The notes below the pieces were generated by a model. That model was not told the DNA's origin and made no database searches. It was given only the letters and a program-made list of their open reading frames with translations. A DNA stretch of 64,000 nt. It comes from Balneolaceae bacterium UBA7797. Its GTDB lineage: Bacteria > Bacteroidota > Rhodothermia > Balneolales > Balneolaceae. Where the stretch lies: contig DLCN01000003.1 of assembly GCA_002480645.1 (NCBI GenBank), forward strand, positions 248,001 to 312,000. The letters are read 5' to 3'. The position numbers and the translations under genes are program-made. Of this stretch, positions 51,195 through 62,300 are shown in pieces; position 1 is the stretch's first letter; each line of letters begins with the position of its first letter.

Positions 51195-51248
51195 GTTAAT
51201 TTATTGAAAGAGGCAGCGACAGAAGGGAATGTTACAAATCGATCTGAA

Positions 51249-54200
51249 TTATTTTATGAGAGTGAATCGTTTAACGATATTCTTTGAATCGGTAACCAAT
51301 CGATAGAAATATACACCACTTGCCAGATTATCTGCCCGGAAGGTAACTTCATATTTTCCGGGGTTTTTGATCTCATTTACCAGTGTTTTTACTTTCCTTC
51401 CCAGAATATCATAAACAATCAGAGATACATTGGTATTGGTATCTACTCCATAGGGTATGATAGTGGAAGGGTTGAACGGATTAGGGTAATTCTGATCGAG
51501 GTATACTTCGGTTGGTACATTCGATTCTATCTCTTCCGTACTGATCTTCAGGGTAAATCTGGTCGATTTGGAATCAGCTTTCTTCATAATAGAAGAACTT
51601 TTATACCGGGGATTAGCTGAGTATAATTTTGTTTTGGTTGTATGGAAGAAGGTATAGGATAATTCTTCCATTACATTGATCTCGGTACCGGTATCATTAT
51701 CAACGAGAGTGATCACCCAATCCGCAGGGATATTTCTCAACCCACTCCACTTAATGGTCATTTCTCCGGAGTACGGATCTCCTCCTTCGTAGGCATTAAG
51801 CTGAATCGGGATAAAATACCGGCTATCAAAATCGAATGGCAAGTTGTTGATCGCTAATTCAGTACCGTCATCAAGGAGTGTGTAAAATTCAATATGCGAA
51901 CTGGACAAGGGGAGAAGTCGGTACGCATCGTAGGTATCTTTGCCAGTAGCAGCCTCATCAGAGAACATGATATTGGTTCTTTTAGAACGACCGGCATCAG
52001 ATTCGACCATTAATTGAAGGATAGGTATACCGGCGATCTTCTCTTTACTCTTTGTGGTATCCTGTGATTGAATGTCATCGGTGGATGCAGTTTTTCTCAT
52101 AAAACTACCACCGGTGGTCTTGGCCTCTTTCTTAACTTTAAGTACCGGGCTATTGCCATTTGCTTTTACCCAGAAGCCCTGGAATGGAGCGATCAAACCA
52201 CCGCCCGGATGTGTTCCCGTAACTCCGTTCCATGTCAGATATTCGCCACTGCCACCGTTAGCTGATGGATCCCAGATATAAATAGTTGATTCAACATTGG
52301 TCTTCGTCCAGTTCGGTGAATCGTCCCAATCGATGGTTGCCAGATATGGGTTCCCAACCAGGTTCCAGCCGGAATCGGCCGAAGTGGTGTATGTGATACC
52401 AAAATCAACTTCAGCACCATCTCCTCTGAAAGCACGTCCTTCAACATCTAAGGTATCCGGAAGCGGGTCGTTGTAAAGTGGGTCGGCAGGAATATCACCA
52501 AACAGATAAACGAACATACCCTGACCTTCAGTAACTTTTTGGGAAGTACTGGTTGGAGTACGGTACCGCTGATTATCTGTTCCGGCATAACTTTCTACAT
52601 AGGTCAACACATTTGGTTGGAGAGTGTCTCCCGGGTTTGAACCTGTGCTGTAAAAAGCTCCGGAATAACCCTGAGTTATGATTCCATCGAGAAAATCTCC
52701 ATACGTGGTATCCAGCGGGGAAGATATGATGCGCCATCCGCGGGATCCCTGGAATCTGCGTTGCATTCGCACCGTTCCGGTACCATATAACTCATAATTG
52801 CTTACTAAGTTTGTTCCGCTTGGCATGAACAGGGTGCCCGAGGTAAGCTTCAAGGTGTCGTTAACGATCAGATTACTGAAGAAATCAGCACCGTTAGAAT
52901 TATCGAGTTCAAGGTTGGAGTACTCGTTCGGACTTGTAACATCCTGATTGGTGGTTCCATTCAGGATCACAAAACCGAGTGTCACATCAGAAACATCAAA
53001 ATTACCACCTATCGACAGAGAATCTGTATTACTGCCGGTTATTGAACCACCGCCGGAAGCTTTATCAGTTACTACAAAATGAATTCCTCCTGAAACAGTA
53101 ACGGAAGCACCGGATTCAATTGATATCAGCTCGATGGTTGTATTTGTTGAGCTGATCACCGGTTGTTCATTACCAACAGATGGATTTGCCGGAATAAGGA
53201 TCTTATCGCCGGATACAGGGACACTATTTGTTGACCAGTTGGAATTATCATCCCAGTTTCTGGCATCGGTAACGGTACCAACCTGAGATTGCCATACATT
53301 ATCAAATTCAGCGAATTCTACGGTTGCCTCGTCGTTTATGGCGCCCCCGTTCAGCGTTCCGGAAATAGTAGCAATTCCTGCAGCGATCGATGAGGTTAAA
53401 GTGGCAGAGTAAGTACCATCACCATTATTTGTTACTGATCCGAGTGTGCCATCCGTAGTTGATAGTGCAATGGTCGACGGGCTGGTTGTTAAATTGTTCT
53501 CGTAATGATCTTTAAGCTGTACGGTAATGGTTGAAGTTGAGAAACCATCGTTTTGAATGATCGTGGGATTCGCAGTGATAGTTGTTGTTGAAGCATCAGC
53601 TGACCCCGGACTTACAACAAAGGTATTACTTGTACCGGTTTCAGATCCTGAGGAATTCGTTGCCGTGATAGTACAGGTTCCCGTACTGGTGATCATCATC
53701 GATTTTGGAGTGAGCACGCCACTCGTAAATGCTGCTGAGGTTCCCTGGCCAACACCAATATCACAGTTTGAAGTAACCACAACGGTCCCTGTAAAGCTGG
53801 TTACGGTATCCTGAAGCCCATCTGCTGCAATTATACTGATGTTAAATGTCTGTCCGGCTAATTTATCAGAGATATTACCGGAAGGTACCCGCTGAATAAT
53901 AAACTGTGTAAGCTCGCCGGCAGTAACTACATCAAACTCTGTACTTGTTGTATCTGTAAGACCGGAACTCGAAGCTGTAAGTGTATAAGTACCGATTGCA
54001 TCCACGTTGATGTCGTCGAATTCGGCAATACCGAACAGATTCGTTTGTTCAGTTGTGGTTCCTGCTAAACTGCCTGATCCGCTTACCTGATTGAGAGCCA
54101 GACTGATATCGACCCTGCTTTCCTCTACTGCGTTTCCATATTGATCGATCAGCTGAACTCGTACATTCGGAGTAATTGTACTGCTCTCATTAGATGTGGA

Positions 54201-57200
54201 TGGTTGCTGATCAAATTCCATGGATACCTGAGTACCCGGAACCATGGTCAACGTACCATAATTGGTGGCACCACCCAGACCGGTAGTTCCCAGGTTTACG
54301 ATATTACCGCTGTTTGGCAGAATACCCGTGGTAGGGCGTACCCTGAAATCAGCAAAAGTAATTTCTGCAGGATTTGTAGTCGATTCTCCCGAAATCGTAA
54401 AGGTGATCTGAGAACTGGAACGGCTGGTAAGTGAAATAGTCAGATCGGTGCTGCCCCCAAAAGCAGAAGCCACCGTAGCCGATGGGGCTGACCCGCCGGT
54501 ATCCCATTCAAATCCTGAAGGAGCTTTAAATATAAATGTACCACCGGTGCCGAATTCACCGATGAAGCTTTCCTGAACCCTTGGTCCCGTAAGCGTGGTA
54601 TAAGTTACATTGGCATCATCTGCTGAAATTGCTTCACCACCGGTTGCAGGCGTGAGTGTACGAATGGAAATGCCATATTTGGTAGAAAGGTAATCCTCGA
54701 TCTCCATTTGTTCATCAAGATCAATATCTCTGCCATAAAGTACCATCTCAGAGATCAATCCATCCCAACTGGTATTATTATCTTGTGTTCCCTGCCCGAT
54801 TATAGCGGTTGAAACCTGAGTTAATACCCCGGTTGGGATATTTTGAGAGAAAGTCGGATTACTTAATACACCATCAATGTACATCTCGTAATTCTCCTCC
54901 GAGGTCCAACGAAGCATCACGATCTGACCGACAGTGGTTTGTGCACTTTCAAAACTCTCGAGCGAAAAGGCCGGATTTGTACCCAGATCACGCATACCAA
55001 CGGTTATTACATCATCAGAACCACCATTGTCTCCGGTATCGTCATATCTGATGCTGAAGTATTGATCGATCCCGGAGGCGTCAGGGGTATAGGTTGTCCA
55101 GAAACCCCGATCTGTATTGATAACATCCGATTCTATCACAAAGAAAATAGTAAGCTCATCCAACCCGCTCAGGTATTGAGTTTCTGCATCCGAATCTTCC
55201 AGTCGTACATTTGAACCTCCGCCCGGAAATTCAATACCATTCTGATCGTTAATGGAAGACTGTGCCGTTTGCAGGATAGGAGGAGTAGCTCCGGAAGTGA
55301 TGAAATGATTTGCATTTCCACTTTGATCTTCCCAGCGACCTACATCATCACCGTTTCCACTGGCGGTGGTTCCACCGGTTGTTGTGTACGTTCCGGCATC
55401 AGCTTTTAACCAGACCAGCAGATCGCTTACCGATTTCGGGATACTGAAAGAAATGTTTCTCGTCTCAGTGTTACTGTCATCTGTTCCATCATTAACCGTG
55501 ATACTTACAACACGGGGTTGATCGGTTGGGGTGGTGATCGTATTCCGATACATCACTGTTTGTAAGGCGGATTGAAAATCTGATTTAGAAGCTGGCCCTG
55601 TCAGAGTTAAAGTACCTGTTCCATCATTCCAGCTACCTGTGATCCCAAAGATGGTTGTAAACACCAGAGTATCTTCGGCACTGTCATAATTGGTGGTAAT
55701 CTGAAAGGTAGCCGTCTCAATATTTGTATCATCCGGATCGGTTAAAGTGATTGTTTCAGTAACTGTGGAAGAATCACCGGATTGATAGAAAATGGTCTCC
55801 GTTTCAATATCATCCAATATAGGCGCAGTATTTACGCTGGCTACAGAAATGTCTCTGGTAATACCCGTTGCACTGCTATCAGTTCCATCATAGATACGGT
55901 ACTCAATAGTTCTGTCGAGCGAGGTAACCGGATCAGAACTGGTATTTTCGTAAGTAACAGAACGAAGTGCAGATTGATAATTGGCAACCGTACTGGTTCC
56001 TGTTAATGTGAGGATCCCGGTCATGGCATCAAATGAACTCGTGATACCGAAAGAATCAGTGAAATCAAGTTCATCTTCTCCAAGAAAATAATTGTTTATA
56101 AAACTTACTGTGGCACCTTCCAGGTTGGAATCATCGGAGTCGGTTGCAACGATGGTAGCAGTGGTGGCAACAGCACCATCACCTTCAGTGTATGCAAGTG
56201 TTGTGCCTTCAATAGCAGAAAGGACCGGAGCCGAATTGCTACCCTGAATCTCTATATCCCGGGTAATTGCCCCACTGGATCCATCCCAGTCATAAGCGGT
56301 AAAACTGATCTCACGGGTTGTTTCGGAAGGACTGGTAGCATCTGTATTCTGGTAAGTGACGGTACGAACTGCTGTCTGATAATTTGAGAGGGTGGTAGTA
56401 CCACTGAGTGTTAATATTCCGGTGGTTCCATTCCACGAACCGGTTATGCCCAGCATATCTACAAAAGCCAGGACATCTTCGGTGGCATCAAAACCGCTTG
56501 TGATGCTTACACGGATTGAGTCAAGATCCGTATCGTCAGCATCGGACACTGTAATTGAAGAGGTGATCGTTGTTGCAGCATCGCCTTCATTGTAGGTAAG
56601 TGCAGTGTCTTCTATATCAGCGAGAACAGGAGGTTCATTGAACCATTTTTCACTCAGATATCCGTATATATTGGTGAAGTCGGAAGAAGAAAAAGCTGCA
56701 TTCCAGGAAGCAAATTCAGCAACATATCCATCGAAGTTATTCGTTCCGGCAGGGTTACCTCCCAGTGTAACGGGATCCACGGTTCCGTTCTCTTCACCAA
56801 TCATGGCTCCACCGGCATGTGCCTGCTGGACATCAGCGCTGGCCAAAGTGGTAACGGTGCCTCCATTTATATTTGCTTCCCAAACTCTTGAAGCTAGTGT
56901 TCCGGAGGTGGCATCATGACTTGCTAAAATAATATAAGACGAATTAGGTACAACAGTTCCCAGGTCAATGGATTTATACTGATTACCTGATCCCCATTCC
57001 GCATTATTCCATACAAATGCATATGCATTTCCATCTTTAATACTGATCTGATACCCACGGGTACCACCCCCTTGCTCATATACCATTTGCAATCCGCTTA
57101 CGCTGGTTCCGGTTCTGAACATGATCGCAAATGATTTTTCCGTATAGCTGGCTGTATTTAACAGGGCGTCATTGGGAGGATCGATATCGTCGGTAGAGCC

Positions 57201-59285
57201 ATCAAAATAGAGCGCACCACGATCGCCAAGATAAGTTGGGTCGAATAAAGGTTGATCGGATGCGGTTCCCTGAGTAGCGGTGAGATCGGTCGAGCTTCCA
57301 CCGGCGTTATCGGAGCGGTCGCCCCAGGAAGACAGATTTGTAGCTGTTCCGGGTTGATCTCCGGTATCCAGATCTCCATCCACATCCTGGGCATCATAGT
57401 GGAATACTCCATTAGATTTATAAGTTGCCAGATCAGAAATAGCAGTTGGATATTCAATATCTCTGGAAACGGTGGAACTGGTTGCCGTTCCGTCACTTGC
57501 ACTAAATGAAATTGTACGGGTACTCATGGTTGGAGAACCACTCACATTTTCATAGGTAACCGTTCTTAGCGCATTCTGGTAGTTGGATACCAGTGTTGAT
57601 CCTGTAAGTTTTAAACGACCTGTTGTTTCATTCCAGGATCCGGTGATCCCATAAGAATCGGTGAAATAAAGCGTGTCTTCGGAGGAAACATATCCGGAGG
57701 AAATCTGAACAAAAGCACTATCTAAAGTTGTATCGTCGATGTCATCAACTTCCAGCGTATTACTGATCTGTTTTTGTCCGTTTCCGGCGTAGTAAATGAT
57801 CGAAGTTGATTCAATATTAGAAAGAGTAGGGGCATTGTTAACTTTGGTAACCGAGATATTCCTTGTCCTGGTATTACTGTCGTCTGTGCCGTCATTAACG
57901 GTGAAGCTTATGGTTCTGGTAAGTTCTGATGGCGAGCCACTGGTATTTTCATAGGTAACACTGCGCAATGCAGTCTGATAATTTGCCAGAGAGGATGAGC
58001 CGGTTAAGGTTAGAATGCCGGTTGAAGAAGCGTAGCTGCCGGTGATCCCTAATTGATCTACAAAAGCAAGCTGGTCTTCACCCGCAGCAAAATTCGAAGT
58101 GATCTGAATAGTAGCACTTTGCAGGTTAGTGTCATCTCCATCTTTAACGATGATGGAAGAAGTAATGGCGGTAGGTGAATCTCCCGAATTATAGGCAAGT
58201 GTGCTGCTTTCAATATTACTTAATACCGGCTCTGTATTGATCAGAGTAATAAAGGTACCCGGACTACTTTGATTATTATATTCGGTAGCTACCCAATCGG
58301 CACTACGCGTTACATTCGAAATTCGTACCTCATCCATTCTTCCTTCAAACGGATAAGATGGGGTGGTTAGGTAGAGTGGGTCATTATTAGTATTAAAAGA
58401 AGCAGCGGAATTATCACTTGCAAGTACTGCACCGTTCTTGTAGATCACACGATCGCCATTCGAAGCCCTTGTAAAAGTGAGGTAGGTCCAAACGTTACTA
58501 CTTAACTGGAAGAAACCGGAAGCCAGAGCATCATTATTTACCTGATAGGCGATCCTGCCGTAAACATCCACCCAGGTTGAGTATCCATCTGTATAATCAC
58601 CTTTAGTGACAAAATCAGGACCTTCATTTCGGTTTGTAATATTGACCCAGAATGAAATGGTGATATTCCCTGTAATATCAAGTGGTGAAACACCAGCATC
58701 TGCCACGGAGATTATATCCCCCTGATTAGTACCAAACTGACGGGAGCGTGCGATCTGACCCGCAGCATCCGACGTTCCGCTATCGGTAGCGTCGGTGCCT
58801 TCACCGGAATAATCGTCGGTGTCGCCGGTAAGGTGAAGTACCATTTTATAATTTGAGTCCCATACGTTTACCGTGGATTGATCGGTTGAGATGCCGGAAT
58901 TGCCAAAGTGTATATAAAATTCGGTATCGGTAGTGGGAGAGAGTGTTGGAAAGCGAACCCAGGCTATGAGTTCACCGGTAGTTGCATTATAAGATTCAAG
59001 CTGATGGCTTAACAGGGTGGAACCGTTGGACGATGTGAATACAATATCGTAGCCATTTGAATTCTCAACCAGACCACCGTTTGCTACTGTTCTGAGGTCA
59101 TTATTAGTTAGGCTTACAAGCACAGGAAAGTTACTCAGATCAGAACTTCCAGAGACCTGAGAAGAATTAACCTGAGCTTTTAAACGACTTGTGTAGCCCG
59201 TTAATTGAGCAAATACATTCTGCTGGTAAGCAGCCAGCATTTGTACTACAATTATTAAAAATAATAACTTGAAATACCGCCTCAT
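51249..59285 (-). CDS. Giant modular surface protein with type IX-style sorting domain
   Basis: A 2678-residue secreted protein. After the signal peptide (residues 1-27) come a DUF2341-type domain (about 30-130), a LamG/concanavalin-like domain (about 145-345), two cadherin-like repeats starting VLSNIES (352) and TLSNIES (490), and a second LamG-like domain (about 650-880). Three more cadherin-like repeats start at 885, 1020 and 1157 (pattern IE-x-x-x-L-x-Y-x-x-GD). A third LamG-like domain is at about 1285-1540, followed by invasin/Big-1-like domains at about 1689-1990 and a region shared with the next gene (from 2184). The end (about 2595-2678) is DQNYPNPFNPST ... LASGVYFYRLVTD, the secretion-system type A sorting signal. 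A cell-surface adhesin is likely. Transcribed into the minor-pilin sets. Confidence 0.9.
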   Translation of the reverse strand: MRRYFKLLFLIIVVQMLAAYQQNVFAQLTGYTSRLKAQVNSSQVSGSSDLSNFPVLVSLTNNDLRTVANGGLVENSNGYDIVFTSSNGSTLLSHQLESYNATTGELIAWVRFPTLSPTTDTEFYIHFGNSGISTDQSTVNVWDSNYKMVLHLTGDTDDYSGEGTDATDSGTSDAAGQIARSRQFGTNQGDIISVADAGVSPLDITGNITISFWVNITNRNEGPDFVTKGDYTDGYSTWVDVYGRIAYQVNNDALASGFFQLSSNVWTYLTFTRASNGDRVIYKNGAVLASDNSAASFNTNNDPLYLTTPSYPFEGRMDEVRISNVTRSADWVATEYNNQSSPGTFITLINTEPVLSNIESSTLAYNSGDSPTAITSSIIVKDGDDTNLQSATIQITSNFAAGEDQLAFVDQLGITGSYASSTGILTLTGSSSLANYQTALRSVTYENTSGSPSELTRTISFTVNDGTDDSNTRTRNISVTKVNNAPTLSNIESTSIIYYAGNGQKQISNTLEVDDIDDTTLDSAFVQISSGYVSSEDTLYFTDSYGITGSWNETTGRLKLTGSTLVSNYQNALRTVTYENVSGSPTMSTRTISFSASDGTATSSTVSRDIEYPTAISDLATYKSNGVFHYDAQDVDGDLDTGDQPGTATNLSSWGDRSDNAGGSSTDLTATQGTASDQPLFDPTYLGDRGALYFDGSTDDIDPPNDALLNTASYTEKSFAIMFRTGTSVSGLQMVYEQGGGTRGYQISIKDGNAYAFVWNNAEWGSGNQYKSIDLGTVVPNSSYIILASHDATSGTLASRVWEANINGGTVTTLASADVQQAHAGGAMIGEENGTVDPVTLGGNPAGTNNFDGYVAEFASWNAAFSSSDFTNIYGYLSEKWFNEPPVLADIEDTALTYNEGDAATTITSSITVSDADDTDLDSIRVSITSGFDATEDVLAFVDMLGITGSWNGTTGILTLSGTTTLSNYQTAVRTVTYQNTDATSPSETTREISFTAYDWDGSSGAITRDIEIQGSNSAPVLSAIEGTTLAYTEGDGAVATTATIVATDSDDSNLEGATVSFINNYFLGEDELDFTDSFGITSSFDAMTGILTLTGTSTVANYQSALRSVTYENTSSDPVTSLDRTIEYRIYDGTDSSATGITRDISVASVNTAPILDDIETETIFYQSGDSSTVTETITLTDPDDTNIETATFQITTNYDSAEDTLVFTTIFGITGSWNDGTGTLTLTGPASKSDFQSALQTVMYRNTITTPTDQPRVVSITVNDGTDDSNTETRNISFSIPKSVSDLLVWLKADAGTYTTTGGTTASGNGDDVGRWEDQSGNANHFITSGATPPILQTAQSSINDQNGIEFPGGGSNVRLEDSDAETQYLSGLDELTIFFVIESDVINTDRGFWTTYTPDASGIDQYFSIRYDDTGDNGGSDDVITVGMRDLGTNPAFSLESFESAQTTVGQIVMLRWTSEENYEMYIDGVLSNPTFSQNIPTGVLTQVSTAIIGQGTQDNNTSWDGLISEMVLYGRDIDLDEQMEIEDYLSTKYGISIRTLTPATGGEAISADDANVTYTTLTGPRVQESFIGEFGTGGTFIFKAPSGFEWDTGGSAPSATVASAFGGSTDLTISLTSRSSSQITFTISGESTTNPAEITFADFRVRPTTGILPNSGNIVNLGTTGLGGATNYGTLTMVPGTQVSMEFDQQPSTSNESSTITPNVRVQLIDQYGNAVEESRVDISLALNQVSGSGSLAGTTTEQTNLFGIAEFDDINVDAIGTYTLTASSSGLTDTTSTEFDVVTAGELTQFIIQRVPSGNISDKLAGQTFNISIIAADGLQDTVTSFTGTVVVTSNCDIGVGQGTSAAFTSGVLTPKSMMITSTGTCTITATNSSGSETGTSNTFVVSPGSADASTTTITANPTIIQNDGFSTSTITVQLKDHYENNLTTSPSTIALSTTDGTLGSVTNNGDGTYSATLTSSIAAGIATISGTLNGGAINDEATVEFAEFDNVWQSQVGTVTDARNWDDNSNWSTNSVPVSGDKILIPANPSVGNEQPVISSTNTTIELISIESGASVTVSGGIHFVVTDKASGGGSITGSNTDSLSIGGNFDVSDVTLGFVILNGTTNQDVTSPNEYSNLELDNSNGADFFSNLIVNDTLKLTSGTLFMPSGTNLVSNYELYGTGTVRMQRRFQGSRGWRIISSPLDTTYGDFLDGIITQGYSGAFYSTGSNPGDTLQPNVLTYVESYAGTDNQRYRTPTSTSQKVTEGQGMFVYLFGDIPADPLYNDPLPDTLDVEGRAFRGDGAEVDFGITYTTSADSGWNLVGNPYLATIDWDDSPNWTKTNVESTIYIWDPSANGGSGEYLTWNGVTGTHPGGGLIAPFQGFWVKANGNSPVLKVKKEAKTTGGSFMRKTASTDDIQSQDTTKSKEKIAGIPILQLMVESDAGRSKRTNIMFSDEAATGKDTYDAYRLLPLSSSHIEFYTLLDDGTELAINNLPFDFDSRYFIPIQLNAYEGGDPYSGEMTIKWSGLRNIPADWVITLVDNDTGTEINVMEELSYTFFHTTKTKLYSANPRYKSSSIMKKADSKSTRFTLKISTEEIESNVPTEVYLDQNYPNPFNPSTIIPYGVDTNTNVSLIVYDILGRKVKTLVNEIKNPGKYEVTFRADNLASGVYFYRLVTDSKNIVKRFTLIK

Positions 59286-59382
59286 CGAATAATCTCACCT
59301 TTAATTTGTACTGTAAAATATAGCTAAATCAATGAGCTTGGCTTGATAATTAGCCAATTCTAATTTCAGCCCTTTAAATCAG

Positions 59383-62300
59383 TTACTTAAGCAGGGTCAT
59401 TTTTTTAGTTTCAATACCGTTTTCGGTCGTGAGGCGATAAAAATAAATACCACTTGAATTTCCCCCTGCATTCCATGTGTAGGTGTGCAGGCCGGCAGGT
59501 ACTTCACCGTTTACAAGAGTGGTTACTTTTTGTCCGAGAATATTATAAATGGACAAGTCTACCACGGTTTGTTTTGGAAGTTCCAGTTCAATAGTGGTTT
59601 GAGGATTGAAAGGATTAGGATAGTTTTGAGACAGGGTATAATCAGTAGGGAGTTCTGCGCCATCTTCTCCGGGTGTAATAATCAGAGTAAATCTGGAAAC
59701 TGCCGGATCGGCCTTGCTGGTCACTTTTGGTTTTGTTTTGAACGAAAAGTTGGGAGCGACAGTGCGATTGACCGGGGAAAAATTAAAAGGAATGATATTT
59801 CCTTCCTGAAGAGTATAACGATCGCCCGTTGTGTTATCCAAAAGCTGTATCAGCCAGCTTTCCGGGATATTTCTGAATTGTTGAAATTCCAGATTAAGGG
59901 GTTTTTCAACCAGATATCCGGCTTTGTATGCTTCTACATGTAAGGGGATCTCGATGGGTATGCCAAATTTTCTGGGCATATTATTGATGGCCATTTTATC
60001 TCCGAATTCTGTAATGGCACTGATCTCTAAATAGTCATCAATTCCACTGAGCGGTAACAATCGGAACGCATCCTGTTGATCTTTGCCAAGGCCGGCGTCT
60101 TCGGTGAACATGAAATAAACCACTGATTGGTGATCATCATCAGCCAGTTTGATACTGAACATTGGTGGAGCTTCGTCTGTTCGAACTTTACCAACAAAGC
60201 TACCTCCGGTGGTTTTGGCGTTTTCATCAACAATAAGAGATGGACCGGCGTCATTAGCTTTGATCCAGAAACCCTGAAAAGGAGCGATCAAACCATCGGT
60301 CAGATCACCGGTCACGCCATTCCAGGTTTTGTACTGATTGGACGTGTAATCCCAGATATAAATGGTGTTATCGATATTGGTCTTCGTCCAGTTTCCGGAG
60401 TCGTCCCAGTCAATGGTTGCGGCATATGGATTACCAACTAAGTTCCAGCCGGAATCAGCACTGGTGGTATAGGTAACGCCCATATCGACGGGACCTTCGA
60501 ATTCCTGCCCCTGGACATTGATCGTGGATGGAAGTGGGTTCGTGTAGCGACTATCACCCGAAATATTGCCAAATATATAGGTATACAATCCCATTCCTTC
60601 GGTCAACGCAGTGGAGGCACTTGCCGGAGCTCTCCAGCGCTGATTATCGGTTCCGGGATATGTTTCGTCGTAATAAAGCACATTGGGTTGAAGAGTATCA
60701 CCGGGATTTGATCCTGTACTGTAAAAAGCTCCCGGATATCCCTGAGTTACAATGCCATCAAAGAGATCATCAAAGTCAGAATCAATGGGAGAGGAGATCA
60801 ATCTCCAGCCGTTGGAACCGGTGATCTCAAGTTCAGCGATCAGATCTCCCGAACTAACCGATTTTGTATTGGCGATCAGGTTTTTTCCGGTTGGAATGAT
60901 CAACGATCCGATCGTTAAGGTGAGAGTACCGGATACTTCCACATCGTTTGTAAGGGTGACATCCGATGAATTCGCAATTTCCATGTTCTGAACAGTCGAT
61001 GGCAGGCCTGTTCCTGTATTTTGAGCCGTTGCTCCGTTGTACACATAGGAACCGGAAGTACCAAAAGTACGTGTGGTTGTCTGGATATTACCGCTTGCAC
61101 CCGATGCACTTATTCCCGCTGATGATCCAATTCTTATCAATCCATTGGTGACTTCAAAAGTACCATTTCCATAGATCACTTCGGTTCCCATGGTGAGCTC
61201 TCCACCGGTTCCGACCACCAATTTAGAACTGGCTTTGATCTCAACCGTATCCTGTGCAGTGATTGATGTGGCAGAGGCAATGGTAACCACATCGCCATCC
61301 CCAACAATTACGGTGGCATTATTAGTATTTCCGGGATTTGAGGTAGCCGGCGACCCCGAATGGCTGGTACGAGACCAGGTACTGTTAGATGACCAGTTTC
61401 CGGAGGTGATACTATAAAAAATAATGGCACCCGGTTTTTTAAAACGCTTTTTATGGTTGGTGGATAAATTCCCTCCATCATTACTTTGGAGGTTATTCAT
61501 GGTGATCTCGTATTCAACATCCTCCAGAATGGTACTGATGGTCAGTGTTACCTGCGTACTATCGCTCCCAACATTTAATACGGCATCTGTAACCGATATG
61601 GAAGAACCGTTACTGACTCTGGCGATGGAATAGTTCGATATATTTTCGGCGTTTGATTCAACCATTCCTTTGTTAAAGGTGATGATAACGGAGGTTACTG
61701 TCGGGGCAGTAGCAGAGACTGCAAAAGGTGAGGGGCTGTTTATATCATCCGAACCGTCCCCGGAGATTTCGCCTTGTACATCAATCTGATCATCGCCTTC
61801 CACATCTACTCCTCCACCTTCGTTAACAACCAGATCGCCTTCGATAATTACGGTATTGGATGATCCACCATCCGTGTTCAAAACAGCTCCTGAGTCTACC
61901 ACTACATTATAAAAGGTAACATCACCGTTAGTATTTACCGTCTGGGTGGAATCTCCGCTGAATACAACGGTACTCGAATCCGCATTAAAATTACTGTTGT
62001 TCTGAACGGTAAAGTCTCCCTCCAGATTGATCGTTGCGTCACCGGCATTTACCACACCACCGGAAGTAAAAGAGGCGTCGCCCCCTACATCCAGCGTTCC
62101 GGAATTCAGGTCGATCGTTCCACCACTACTGAGTGAGGCATTTCCTCCGATTATTATGGATCCGGTATCTACCGACATGTTTCCATTACTGGTAAAGTTC
62201 GCACTACCTGTTACGGTTACCGTTGCGTCCTCCACATTGAAGTAGCCACCACTACTTACATCAACATCAGCAGAAATATTAACTTCACCACTTCCGAAAT

